A DNA stretch of 64,000 bases from an uncultured bacterium. Its GTDB lineage: Bacteria > Bacteroidota > Bacteroidia > Bacteroidales > Bacteroidaceae. Under the pieces are notes generated by a model. That model made no database searches. It was given only the letters and a program-made list of their open reading frames with translations, and was not told the origin of the DNA. The position numbers were made by a program, and so were the translations under genes. Shown in pieces: positions 55,501-62,496 of the stretch (the stretch's first letter is position 1; every line of letters starts with the position of its first letter). Location: contig CAJMPR010000008.1 of assembly GCA_905215345.1 (NCBI GenBank), forward strand, positions 1 to 64,000, read 5' to 3'.

Positions 55501-55595
55501 TTTGTGTTTTGTGCATAAATCAAATTAATTGTTGCAATTGATACTATTAGAATTAAGAGTATGCCGATGCGTCTAATAAATGATCTTATTTCCAT
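52521..55595 (-). CDS. susC-like: SusC/RagA-family TonB-dependent transporter
   Basis: This 1024-residue outer-membrane transporter takes up oligosaccharides with its SusD partner. The signal peptide ends near INLIYAQ. A carboxypeptidase-regulatory-like domain (about 33-110) is followed by the TonB box EEVVVVGYGTQKK, the plug (about 120-235, GLIVNQRSGEPG, SPLIIIDGVERS) and the barrel with a C-terminal Phe. There is no STN domain, so it is not an ECF/anti-sigma transducer; control is more likely through the LacI or another DNA-binding regulator. It is the first gene of the leftward PUL operon. Confidence 0.95.
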   Translation of the reverse strand: MEIRSFIRRIGILLILIVSIATINLIYAQNTNNIQGIILDSTGTPMIGASVMVKGTTNGTITDVDGNFRLTAPSTATLVVSYVGYITQEVSITGKQSVKITLKEDTGLLEEVVVVGYGTQKKETLTGSVVSVKGDDIKRSPAPNVGSSLSGKLPGLIVNQRSGEPGRDDPNIVIRGFGTFGDSSPLIIIDGVERSNMSRMNPEDIENISVLKDASAAIYGARAANGVILITTKKGKVGKPEFSLGFNTAFSSPTIKPKMLDAATYAQVYNEGDWYRKGRPETYTPIYSDEVIQKFRDGSDPVLYPNTNWLDETLKPFSLQTRTNLQVSGGTETVRYLISFGALTQGSGYYNQPEKNRQYTVRANVNVDLSKNLTFGANISAIINDQQHTPVATWINFTNILQSSPTLVARYPNGLLAGGRLGESPLLLDQRGYDKIKSTPMYSTFTATYKIPWIKGLKLEGSFNYDINNQFEKLFNLPYHYYDYNTVTKEYDKMQGTGASTVELTDTYSRWTTILYNFRLVYDQQFGKHHVGAMIGQEQQRNTYSYAMAYRKNFISSAIDQINIGGSAAEDKNNGGSASVTARNNFFGRFNYDYSSKYLVELLFRYDGSQNFPSGKRYGFFPAGSIGWRISEEPFLKENCSFLDQLKIRLSVGQTGNDRVDSDNDKVDSYQYLQSYSFGGNYVFGTSNSSGIYANTMPNPNITWEKSTKFDFGIDASLWNGLLGAEITLFKEKRTDILAARNLSIPGTLGFSKLPDENIGEVNNKGFELKVSHRRTVNDFFYSIEGNVSYAKNEIIYMDETPNAEVYQNKTGRPVGAGLFYKADGIFHTQAELDAYPHANGTQVGDIKIVDLNGDGDIDSDDQYRFDYTSTPRLVFGLSGYVKYKNVDLSLFFQGQTGAYNYDNEFANMGGSDPKNAFVDRAANRWTANNTNGTMPRSDAFQPGNTTFFLYDATFIRLKTLELGYTLPKSLASRLQLGDLRVYVSGFNLLTWAKEIKWTDPEINGNALYYPQQRVFNVGLNVKF

Positions 55596-55776
55596 AAATT
55601 TAGTATTATTTTTAATTTTGTGTGTTAATGTATATCTCTGAAACTATACATCCTTGTGTTAACATAGGTAAGAAATGCTTTTTACTTTCAATGCAATTTT
55701 AGGGATGTTTCATAGGCATTATATTTTGGTTATTATTTATAGGTTATAAAATGGTGTTATTCATTATGAATCGCAA

Positions 55777-55784
55777 CAAATATA
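55777..55784 (-). promoter_or_regulatory. -7 element of the PUL (susC) operon
   Basis: On the minus strand this reads TATATTTG, matching TAnnTTTG, 182 nt before the susC start. No TTTG -33 element is seen at the usual distance, which suits an activator-dependent promoter. The sequence ATGCAACTGCGCAT lies just upstream (about 55791-55804), where a regulator could bind. Confidence 0.45.
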
Positions 55785-55921
55785 GAGCTTATGCAACTGC
55801 GCATGTACTGTAAGAATCAAAAATATCCACGTAATGCATTACGTAAACATCCCATTTTTCCAGGTATGATAACAGCATATCACTCATTTCTTATACTTTG
55901 TTATTTAATATATAAAACAGG

Positions 55922-55951
55922 TTTCAATCTCACAGAAAAACGCTATATTTG
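55922..55951 (+). promoter_or_regulatory. Promoter of the thioesterase gene
   Basis: TTTC (55922-55925), an 18 nt spacer and TATATTTG (55944-55951) match the Bacteroides consensus with one mismatch, 26 nt before the start codon. Confidence 0.5.
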
Positions 55952-55977
55952 CTACCCAAAAGTTATGTTTTCAACCA

Positions 55978-56412
55978 ATGGAAGAGATTCAATTTAACCA
56001 TACCCTACCCATACAATTACGCTTTAACGATGTCGATAAATTTGGGCACGTTAATAACACGGTCTACTTTTCTTTCTATGATTTAGGCAAGACCGAATAC
56101 TTTGCTTCCGTATGTCCCGATGTCGACTGGGAGAAAGACGGAATTGTCGTTGTTCATATCGAAGCAAATTTCCTTGAACAGATTTATGGTTCCGATCATA
56201 TTGCCGTACAAACTGCCGTCACAGAAATAGGAACGAAGAGTTTCCACCTTGTACAACGTGTTATAGATACGGAAACATTTGCGGTGAAATGCATCTGTAC
56301 TTCAGTTATGGTCACTTTCGACCTGCAAAAACATGAGTCTAAACCTCTGGAAGAAGAATGGATTAAAGCTATTTGTAAGTTTGAAGGAAAAGATTTAAGG
56401 AAGCAAAAATAA
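55978..56412 (+). CDS. Acyl-CoA thioesterase, YbgC/4-hydroxybenzoyl-CoA type
   Basis: This 144-residue hot-dog-fold enzyme shows the family motif near its N-terminus: LRFNDVDKFGHVNNTVYFSFYDLGKTEYF, in which the catalytic Asp (DVDKFGHVNN) is evident. It should hydrolyse an acyl-CoA or acyl-ACP thioester; the acyl group is unknown. It stands alone, with its own promoter, between the PUL and a convergent regulator gene. I see no functional link to the PUL. Confidence 0.87.
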   Translation: MEEIQFNHTLPIQLRFNDVDKFGHVNNTVYFSFYDLGKTEYFASVCPDVDWEKDGIVVVHIEANFLEQIYGSDHIAVQTAVTEIGTKSFHLVQRVIDTETFAVKCICTSVMVTFDLQKHESKPLEEEWIKAICKFEGKDLRKQK

Positions 56413-56444
56413 TTTACTTACCGACACCATCACTAAAGGAAAAG

Positions 56445-57605
56445 CTACTTGATACGGTTCTGTTTGCGGTATTCAGCAGGGACACAACCTTTGTACTGCT
56501 TGAATTGGCGAGCCAGATTCTTGGAATCGGGAAGACCGACTTGTATCGCAAGTTCGGCAATAGGAGCATCACTTGCCAACAATAATTGTGAGAAACGCTC
56601 CATACGCAAATCAAAAAGATATTGATAAATGGATTTCCCGGTAGCTTGCCTGAAACGCATTTCGAGCAAGCGGCGGGAAAGGGGTACTTGTCGTACCACA
56701 TCCTCCACACTGACCTTGTTCGCCAAATTCAGATGAATATACTTCAAAGCGGCAAGTATCGCCGGATTATCAGTCGCATAAATATCGGTAGAAAGGCGGT
56801 TGACAATGGTGACCGGATGAATAATTACATCTTTATACTCAACCTTATCATTACGGATTAACTCATCAATCAGGTGGGCAGCTTCGTATCCGCCTTTCTC
56901 AATATTCAGGCTGACACTGGACAAAGGCGGTTCGGACAAGCTACAAATAATCTCATCATTATCCACTCCCAACACGGCAATCTCTTCGGGAATATGAATA
57001 CCTAATACCCTGCATACCTCCATGATACGGTTGGCTTGTGTGTCATCGCACGCCATTAAAGCAACGGGATGCGGCAGAGATTTTATCCAATCGGCAAGAG
57101 GTTCCGACTCATAATACCAAAGGTTCTCCAAAGGCTGCTTGCGATAATCATAGAAATTATCTCCAAAGCCGTATTCGATAATACGTTCACGAAAGCCTGT
57201 GCAACGCTCTTCCGACCATACGACATTCCGGTAACCATAGAAAGCAAAGTTGTGAAAGCCTTTTTGGAGAAAAAAATCGGCAGCCATACGTCCGGTCAAC
57301 TTGTATTCGCTCGTAATATTAGGAATAGTGGAAAAACGGGACTTGAAGTCTTGCGCCAAGGCTACAATACCGTTTTGACGGAAAAGGTCTACATCATCGT
57401 CATCGTTGAACTGGGCGATAATAGCGTCCGCTTCCCACTTCTTCGCCCACTTCAATACGCTTGCCAGACCGTATGTTTCTTTATAAGAAGGGGGCATCCG
57501 GCATACTACCCAAGGTTCCCGACCTTTAGAGTACTCCAGGATGCCCCTCAATAAGTTGTGAGCAAAAGCTTCCGTAAAATCAGTCAATAGTATCAGCCTA
57601 ACCAT
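56445..57605 (-). CDS. XylR-type regulator (sugar-binding plus AraC domains)
   Basis: This 386-residue regulator has an N-terminal periplasmic-binding-like sensor of the LacI/GalR fold (about 1-270) and a C-terminal AraC-type DNA-binding domain (about 285-384) with two helix-turn-helix motifs (SVEDVVRQVPLSRRLLEMRF; APIAELAIQVGLPDSKNLARQ). This is the XylR architecture, which binds paired direct sites. It is last in the ROK-GH2-XylR operon, 20 nt after GH2, and probably autoregulates through the TTGCGCAA pair upstream of the ROK gene. Confidence 0.88.
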   Translation of the reverse strand: MVRLILLTDFTEAFAHNLLRGILEYSKGREPWVVCRMPPSYKETYGLASVLKWAKKWEADAIIAQFNDDDDVDLFRQNGIVALAQDFKSRFSTIPNITSEYKLTGRMAADFFLQKGFHNFAFYGYRNVVWSEERCTGFRERIIEYGFGDNFYDYRKQPLENLWYYESEPLADWIKSLPHPVALMACDDTQANRIMEVCRVLGIHIPEEIAVLGVDNDEIICSLSEPPLSSVSLNIEKGGYEAAHLIDELIRNDKVEYKDVIIHPVTIVNRLSTDIYATDNPAILAALKYIHLNLANKVSVEDVVRQVPLSRRLLEMRFRQATGKSIYQYLFDLRMERFSQLLLASDAPIAELAIQVGLPDSKNLARQFKQYKGCVPAEYRKQNRIK

Positions 57606-57625
57606 ACGGAGTGCAAGGTAAATAC

Positions 57626-60268
57626 TTATTTCATTTTTTGCAAGCCAACTTCCACTTTTTTATCTGCTATGTTCCAACCGGAAACAGTCAGGGTAACAGG
57701 ATTCGTCAGTTTGGCGGATTGCGGGACAATGCACTGTATCGTTCTCGTTTCACCGGGAGCCAGAGAAAGGTAATTATCTTCCCAGAACACCGGAGTAATC
57801 AATTCTCCCTGCGCATTTTTCAATGAAAGGCGGGTAAAGAAAGCTACGACAGACGGGGTATTCTTTAATTGCACCTCGACCAGTGTATTGCCACCCTCTT
57901 GCTTCACCGAAGTTTCCACCGCACAATCGGCCTGCGGCATGGAAGCTAACTTCGTAAAGTCAGCCGGTTTCGTTATCGGAGATTGATACCAGGAGGATTT
58001 AGCCCAATCGTATACATCGTCGGTAGCAGACAAGCAATAGAAATTATCTGCCAGAAGCTTACCATCTCCGTCAGTCAGTTGTAACAGTAGGAAAGCATTA
58101 TCAGCAGGAACAGGAACTTTGAAAGCTTCAACCGGCTGATAGGGTAAGATTTCCAAATCCCTCTCTTGTTCAGCCAGCAATTTTCCGTTCAAATCATAAA
58201 CAGCCATTTTTCCTTTCAGATGCCGGGGATCAGCACCCTCATTGACCGCAAGGACAGCTTTCTTGCCATAATCATAAATCAATTGCTGCGTTTGATTTCC
58301 TTTTTTCACGGAATAATAAGCGGCAGTCGGCACCAGATAATAATCGTACAGTTGCCAATAAAGAGAAGGCCATGCAGAATTAAGCATCCATTGAACAATA
58401 CCCGTGGCACGGGGCACATTGACGCGAAACGCTTCGAACATGGCACGTGTACCTTCATAGTTCAGCAAATCGGCTTTGCGGAGGTAGTCGTTCAAGTCTT
58501 TGGCCGCACCATAGCGGGCGGTGATATTTTCCGTCAGTACATCCAGATTATTCATGGCAGTAGTAGATGCCGTGCAATGATAACTCCATACTTCGTTGTT
58601 CACAGGCCAAAGTTGGTCGGCAGGTATCATCTTGCGAATAGACTCGATAACAGGAAGCTGTGCACCGATACCCGTTTCGGTATTAAAACCGAATCCGCCA
58701 CCGGGAGCTTCCTTAGCATACCAGTAATTGGGAGCCACATATTCGTAAGGGCCTGCCATCTTCATTCCACTGGGGCCGCTTAACTCGCTGGTCATTTCTT
58801 TGGCGGCCGTAATGTAAGGACGGTCGTCTATCTCATCGAGACAAGCTTTGTAGCGTTTCTCAAGTTCGGGACGGGGCATCATGTCACTGCCTACAAACCA
58901 GGTGATAATACTGGGATGATTGCGCAACCACAACACCTGGTCGTTCAAAGAACGGGCTATCAGGTCCATATCATGTTCTGTTTTGATACCGCCATATTCG
59001 TCACAAGGTGAGCCGAGATAACTATCCCATTCCCAATGGCAACTCCAGCCCACGAGTACCAATAACCCGTAGCGGTCGCATAGGTCGTACACATTCTGTG
59101 AAGTACCCCAGAAGTTTTCAAAGCGAATGGAATTCAGGTTCATGTCACGAACGTATTGCACTTGGGTTTCGTTGCTTTCAGGGGTATCGCGAAGGAAGAT
59201 ATCATCGGTCCAACCTGCACTCCGTACGAGGACTTTTTTACCATTCAGCAAGAAGCCTCGGAAATTCTCGTCCGTGAGATATTGTTTTATCTCGCGTACA
59301 CCAAAGTTTACGGTTTCTTCATCGGAAGGTTTGCCGTTTACCACAAACTTCAAATCCATCTGATACATTTCAGGACTACCGAGGTTCTGACACCACCAAA
59401 GGCGTGGATTCTTCAGATGAAGCTGTGCGGCTTGTTCGGCATTTACTTTCATCATGCGGCTTTCTCCGGCATTCAGAGATACAGGAACACTGAATGTATT
59501 TCCTTCCAAAGTTCCTACCAGTTCACCTTCAACGGGTTGGTCGGAAAGATTGGTCAATTCCGTTTCAACAGTCAGCCAAGCCTCATCAAGCGTTTCCGTA
59601 TTTACTTTGGAGTGTACGGCGGAATGGTTCATCGCTACGGCGTCACTCATGGAGACGCGTACCTCGCGGAAGATACCCATACTTTCGTCTGCGGGACGGG
59701 GATTCCAGTCTACAAAGCCGATATTAGGCTCACCCGCCCGGGCACGGAAGACTTCGACGGCAAGTACGTTTTTGGGTCCTGCAACATCGGTAATATCCAG
59801 TTGATGACGGCGGAATGCTCCGTAAAAATCATCACGGGATGCAATTTGGCGACCGTTCAGGTAAACATTGGCGGCATAACTGACGCCGTCGAAGTTCAGC
59901 ATTGCATGTTGTCCTTTTTTCAGGACAGGAAGTTCAAATTCGGTGCGATACCACCAAGTGGTATCAAAGAGACTCTTATCTATATTCTTATAGTTCATTC
60001 CTTCCAGCGCATCGGTATAAAGTCCGTTACGCGTCAGTGTCCCCATAACGGTGGAAGGTACTACCGCATCATACCAATTCTCCACTTTTGCCTGCGGAGT
60101 AGAGAGTTGTTCACCGGTAAGTTCCGTCTTTGCGGATGACTGCACTTGCCAGCCTTCGGAAAGTAATACGTCTCCCGCAGGAGATGGAGTGCTCTTACAA
60201 GCCGTCATCGACAGGGCTGCCAAACCGGAAAGGGCTAATAATTTCATAAAGTTCTTTTTCATATTCAT
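57626..60268 (-). CDS. GH2 exo-beta-D-glucosaminidase/beta-mannosidase-like lipoprotein
   Basis: This 880-residue lipoprotein has a signal with the lipobox LSMTAC (Cys near 24). The GH2 sugar-binding domain (about 55-200), Ig-like domain, TIM barrel (about 320-600) and C-terminal Ig-like domains are present. The acid/base region reads IITWFVGSDMMPRPE, with Asp where most GH2 enzymes have NE, and the nucleophile region reads FNTETGIGAQLP. This pattern resembles exo-beta-D-glucosaminidases such as CsxA. A beta-mannosidase role is the alternative. It is co-transcribed with a ROK kinase and a XylR-type regulator. Confidence 0.83.
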   Translation of the reverse strand: MNMKKNFMKLLALSGLAALSMTACKSTPSPAGDVLLSEGWQVQSSAKTELTGEQLSTPQAKVENWYDAVVPSTVMGTLTRNGLYTDALEGMNYKNIDKSLFDTTWWYRTEFELPVLKKGQHAMLNFDGVSYAANVYLNGRQIASRDDFYGAFRRHQLDITDVAGPKNVLAVEVFRARAGEPNIGFVDWNPRPADESMGIFREVRVSMSDAVAMNHSAVHSKVNTETLDEAWLTVETELTNLSDQPVEGELVGTLEGNTFSVPVSLNAGESRMMKVNAEQAAQLHLKNPRLWWCQNLGSPEMYQMDLKFVVNGKPSDEETVNFGVREIKQYLTDENFRGFLLNGKKVLVRSAGWTDDIFLRDTPESNETQVQYVRDMNLNSIRFENFWGTSQNVYDLCDRYGLLVLVGWSCHWEWDSYLGSPCDEYGGIKTEHDMDLIARSLNDQVLWLRNHPSIITWFVGSDMMPRPELEKRYKACLDEIDDRPYITAAKEMTSELSGPSGMKMAGPYEYVAPNYWYAKEAPGGGFGFNTETGIGAQLPVIESIRKMIPADQLWPVNNEVWSYHCTASTTAMNNLDVLTENITARYGAAKDLNDYLRKADLLNYEGTRAMFEAFRVNVPRATGIVQWMLNSAWPSLYWQLYDYYLVPTAAYYSVKKGNQTQQLIYDYGKKAVLAVNEGADPRHLKGKMAVYDLNGKLLAEQERDLEILPYQPVEAFKVPVPADNAFLLLQLTDGDGKLLADNFYCLSATDDVYDWAKSSWYQSPITKPADFTKLASMPQADCAVETSVKQEGGNTLVEVQLKNTPSVVAFFTRLSLKNAQGELITPVFWEDNYLSLAPGETRTIQCIVPQSAKLTNPVTLTVSGWNIADKKVEVGLQKMK

Positions 60269-60286
60269 GTTATTAGAGTTTTAGTT

Positions 60287-61111
60287 TTATGCCAACGCAG
60301 AAGCCCCCAACAGAGCCACATCTTCTACTTGCGAAACGAGGATACGGATATTCTTTATGGTTTCAGGATAAGGAAAATCAGACATTGCACCACGCATTGC
60401 CGGCTCATAGAAAGAGAAAGCGGACGCTATTCCCCCTCCTATTACAATGGCATCCGGGTCATAGGTGAATAACACCGCTTTCATCAGGTTTCCAACATGC
60501 GTACCGAAAGCATTCCATACCTCTAATGCACAGGCATCTCCGGTAATGGCCCGTTCCGCCGCCTCTTTTCCGGTAAGATTATAATGCTCTACAAAGAAAC
60601 CGCTGCTGCAATAGTGTTCATAATCACTGTTCAGGTAGGGCAACGAACCTATTTCACCGGCACCGGTATTCCGTCCGCCATAAAGTTTATCATCAACAAT
60701 AATGCCTGCACCTACACCTGTACCAAGCGTCATGCCCACCATATTGGAGAACTCGCGACCTTCGCCAAAGAGCTTTACGCCCCATGCAAAACTATTGGAA
60801 TCATTATTGACAAGTACCGGAACATTAAAATATTCCTGAAGTAACCGCTTCAAGGGGACTTCTTTCCAAGAAGGGATATTTACGACATTATACACAATAC
60901 CTTCACGGGAATCTACTACAGAAGGGACTCCAACCCCAATGCTTTCTACTTCGGGGCACATCACCCGGTCAATCAGTCCTATCAGGCGGGAAAGCACTTC
61001 TTCACACGATGCTTTTGACGGACATGCCACAATCTCTTTCTTCACCAAACGGCCATTGTCCACTAAAGCGACACGCATATTAGTTCCACCCAAATCGATA
61101 CCTACTTTCAT
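60287..61111 (-). CDS. ROK-family sugar kinase without the zinc motif
   Basis: This 274-residue ROK protein has the ATP-binding VGIDLGGTNMRVALVD, the catalytic Asp in VNNDSNSFAWG and the ROK block TLGTGVGAGIIVDDKLYGG. The usual zinc-binding motif (GH...CxCGxxGC) is missing: the region reads GAGEIGSLPYLNSDYEHYC. It probably phosphorylates a hexose or amino-hexose released by the co-transcribed GH2 enzyme (18 nt gap), or acts as a zinc-free glucokinase or mannokinase. The exact sugar is unknown. Confidence 0.82.
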   Translation of the reverse strand: MKVGIDLGGTNMRVALVDNGRLVKKEIVACPSKASCEEVLSRLIGLIDRVMCPEVESIGVGVPSVVDSREGIVYNVVNIPSWKEVPLKRLLQEYFNVPVLVNNDSNSFAWGVKLFGEGREFSNMVGMTLGTGVGAGIIVDDKLYGGRNTGAGEIGSLPYLNSDYEHYCSSGFFVEHYNLTGKEAAERAITGDACALEVWNAFGTHVGNLMKAVLFTYDPDAIVIGGGIASAFSFYEPAMRGAMSDFPYPETIKNIRILVSQVEDVALLGASALA

Positions 61112-61153
61112 TGTTTTATTAGATTATAATTTAAGATAACAATTTCTTTTTCA

Positions 61154-61161
61154 CAAAAATA
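61154..61161 (-). promoter_or_regulatory. -7 element of the ROK-GH2-XylR operon
   Basis: On the minus strand this reads TATTTTTG, matching TAnnTTTG, 43 nt before the ROK start. Confidence 0.4.
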
Positions 61162-61190
61162 GCCGGATTTAAAACAATGAAAGTTCTTTC

Positions 61191-61259
61191 TTGCGCAATA
61201 AAATCTTCATTTTGCGCAAAAGTGTAGTAATTATCGGTTATGAGCTAAAGTTTGCGCCA
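61191..61259. promoter_or_regulatory. Paired TTGCGCAA boxes, candidate XylR-type operators
   Basis: Two perfect TTGCGCAA octamers (61191-61198 and 61212-61219) start 21 bp apart, two helical turns. A third, partial copy (TTGCGCCA, 61252-61259) begins 40 bp further out. They sit 30-100 bp upstream of the ROK -7 element, where an AraC/XylR activator would bind. The regulator is encoded at the end of the same operon. Confidence 0.5.
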
Positions 61260-61337
61260 TCTTTGTTAAATCTTTTCTTAAAGATGCGATTACTGGTAAA
61301 TATCTGATTATCAATCACATAAAGAAGCATCCAGAAG

Positions 61338-61412
61338 ATCACTGGCAATCGATGCGAAAGTCACTGGCAATCGGGGTGAAAGTCACTGGCAATCCACCCG
61401 ATAGCCAGTGAC
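61338..61412. repeat. Three 22 bp repeats overlapped by an inverted copy
   Basis: Direct units lie at 61338-61359, 61360-61381 and 61382-61403 and share TCACTGGCAATC; the tails vary. An inverted copy of the core (CCACCCGATAGCCAGTGAC, 61394-61412) overlaps the third unit, and GTCACTGGC (61382-61390) pairs with GCCAGTGAC (61404-61412). Period and arrangement match the array near 29.5 kb, but the sequence does not. Confidence 0.72.
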
Positions 61413-61450
61413 GTTTATACAGAGCTCAATATTTTTTGTATTGAAATGAA

Positions 61451-62212
61451 CTAAAGCGTAAACAACCAATGATTATCCGTCGTGCGTTCTTCATCCAACG
61501 AAAAGCCTTCCCATGTAAAAGCCTTCAGGTCTTCGGGATTCTCGATGCGGTTTTTGATGATAGACCGTACCATTTCACCACGGCACATCTTGGTATAAAT
61601 TACAATCGTTTTCAATTGTGCACCTTTCCACACCTGGAATTCCGGAGTGATGACGCGCACTTCCGCTTCTATGCGCTTCCAATCGAACAAGTCCTGCATT
61701 TCACCGCTTGCAAGATTGATGAGTACTCCCCCCTGGCTCCTTATTTCAGAAATGAAATAATCCGTCAATAACGGCTTCCAATAATCGAACATGGTGATAC
61801 CACCTTTTTCGGGCAACCGTACATCACCTTCCAGGCGATAGGGCTTGATACCGTCCAGCGGGCGGAGTAATCCGTAAAGAAAAGAAGTGATACGCAAATG
61901 CTCCTGCGCATAGCTAAAATCATCGGCTGTAAAGTCTTTCGGGAGAATACGTTTATAAACAACCCCGGTATAGGCACAAATAGCAGGCATCGGATGGTTA
62001 TCTTCCGAACAAAAATCATGGAAACGCAACCGGTTTTCAGCGGCAATCTTCGCGTTGACACGCAAAAGTATCTCTAATTCCCCCGCAGTATATTGCGACA
62101 TTTCCAAAGCATTCCGTACCGCCTCCACCTCAAAGTGCGGGGTAGTCACGGAGGGTACGACAAGGGAACAACGCGATGCCATTGTTTTGGCGCAAGAAAT
62201 AAATGCAAGCAT
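61451..62212 (-). CDS. yaaA: YaaA family peroxide-stress protein
   Basis: This protein of about 253 residues matches YaaA (DUF328), which in E. coli lowers free intracellular iron and protects DNA from peroxide. Family features are MLAFISCAKTM at the start, FLYGLLRPLDGIKPYRLE, INLASGEMQDLF and KMCRGEMVRSIIKNRI. I start it at 62212; an in-frame ATG at 62272 would add 20 residues not typical of the family. It stands alone and is divergent from recJ. The YaaA family is clear; the physiological role is transferred from E. coli. Confidence 0.9.
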   Translation of the reverse strand: MLAFISCAKTMASRCSLVVPSVTTPHFEVEAVRNALEMSQYTAGELEILLRVNAKIAAENRLRFHDFCSEDNHPMPAICAYTGVVYKRILPKDFTADDFSYAQEHLRITSFLYGLLRPLDGIKPYRLEGDVRLPEKGGITMFDYWKPLLTDYFISEIRSQGGVLINLASGEMQDLFDWKRIEAEVRVITPEFQVWKGAQLKTIVIYTKMCRGEMVRSIIKNRIENPEDLKAFTWEGFSLDEERTTDNHWLFTL

Positions 62213-62316
62213 AATTTGGCTTCGTTTAATGATTAAAAGTTGGCTTTTTAATTCAGTTAGACTTTGCGTCAAGGCAAATGCTAACCAATTCTTATTGACT
62301 CCTTATTTAGACATTA

Positions 62317-62324
62317 CAAAAATA
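62317..62324 (-). promoter_or_regulatory. -7 element of yaaA
   Basis: On the minus strand this reads TATTTTTG, matching TAnnTTTG, 105 nt before the yaaA start, in the divergent gap with recJ. Confidence 0.3.
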
Positions 62325-62496
62325 AGGGAATTTAGCAAAGAATACATATCATTGAGAATATTTTCTTTTATAAGTCACATCCTTTTCAAGAGTTTTTCAT
62401 ACCTTTACAGCTTGTTGGAGAAATGTACGCATACGAGACGTAAAGACTCCCCCTTCTCCGGCACTCTGAGATAGAAAAAGAAAAATAATATATAAA

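Larger units (their letters stand above)
55596..55977. other. Divergent intergenic region upstream of susC
   Basis: These 382 bases separate the leftward susC from the rightward thioesterase. They hold the two promoters listed separately and a susC leader of about 170-180 nt. In the leader are two copies of TGTGTTAA (55621 and 55655) and a dyad, ATGTATA-N10-TATACAT (about 55629-55652). No protein gene is supported here. Confidence 0.5.
61112..61450. other. Intergenic region upstream of the ROK operon with regulatory sites and repeats
   Basis: These 339 bases hold the ROK promoter (61154-61161), paired TTGCGCAA boxes (61191-61219), a third partial box (61252-61259) and a 22 bp repeat array (61338-61412). 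No gene is supported. Confidence 0.55.

Noticed and set aside
29718..55595. Mobile-element origin of the carbohydrate island.
   Set aside because: The L-galactose operon looks AT-richer than flanking genes in sampled lines, but no integrase, transposase, tRNA attachment site or bounding direct repeat was found, so transfer is not supported.
55791..55997. Short plus-strand open frame in the susC upstream region.
   Set aside because: It covers promoter sequence and overlaps the thioesterase start out of frame; no motif and no family resemblance.
59156..60139. A 327-codon open frame on the plus strand opposite the GH2 gene at 57626-60268.
   Set aside because: It lies wholly within a well-supported GH2 gene on the other strand, shows no family motif, and is typical of antisense frames in GC-richer genes.
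61338..61412. Possible CRISPR array from the tandem units here and near 12.3 and 29.5 kb.
   Set aside because: The units are contiguous with no unique spacers, are only 22 bp, include inverted copies, and no cas gene is nearby.
62055..62474. 139-codon plus-strand open frame between yaaA and recJ.
   Set aside because: Its first half is antisense to yaaA and the remainder is AT-rich leader sequence of recJ; no domain is visible.
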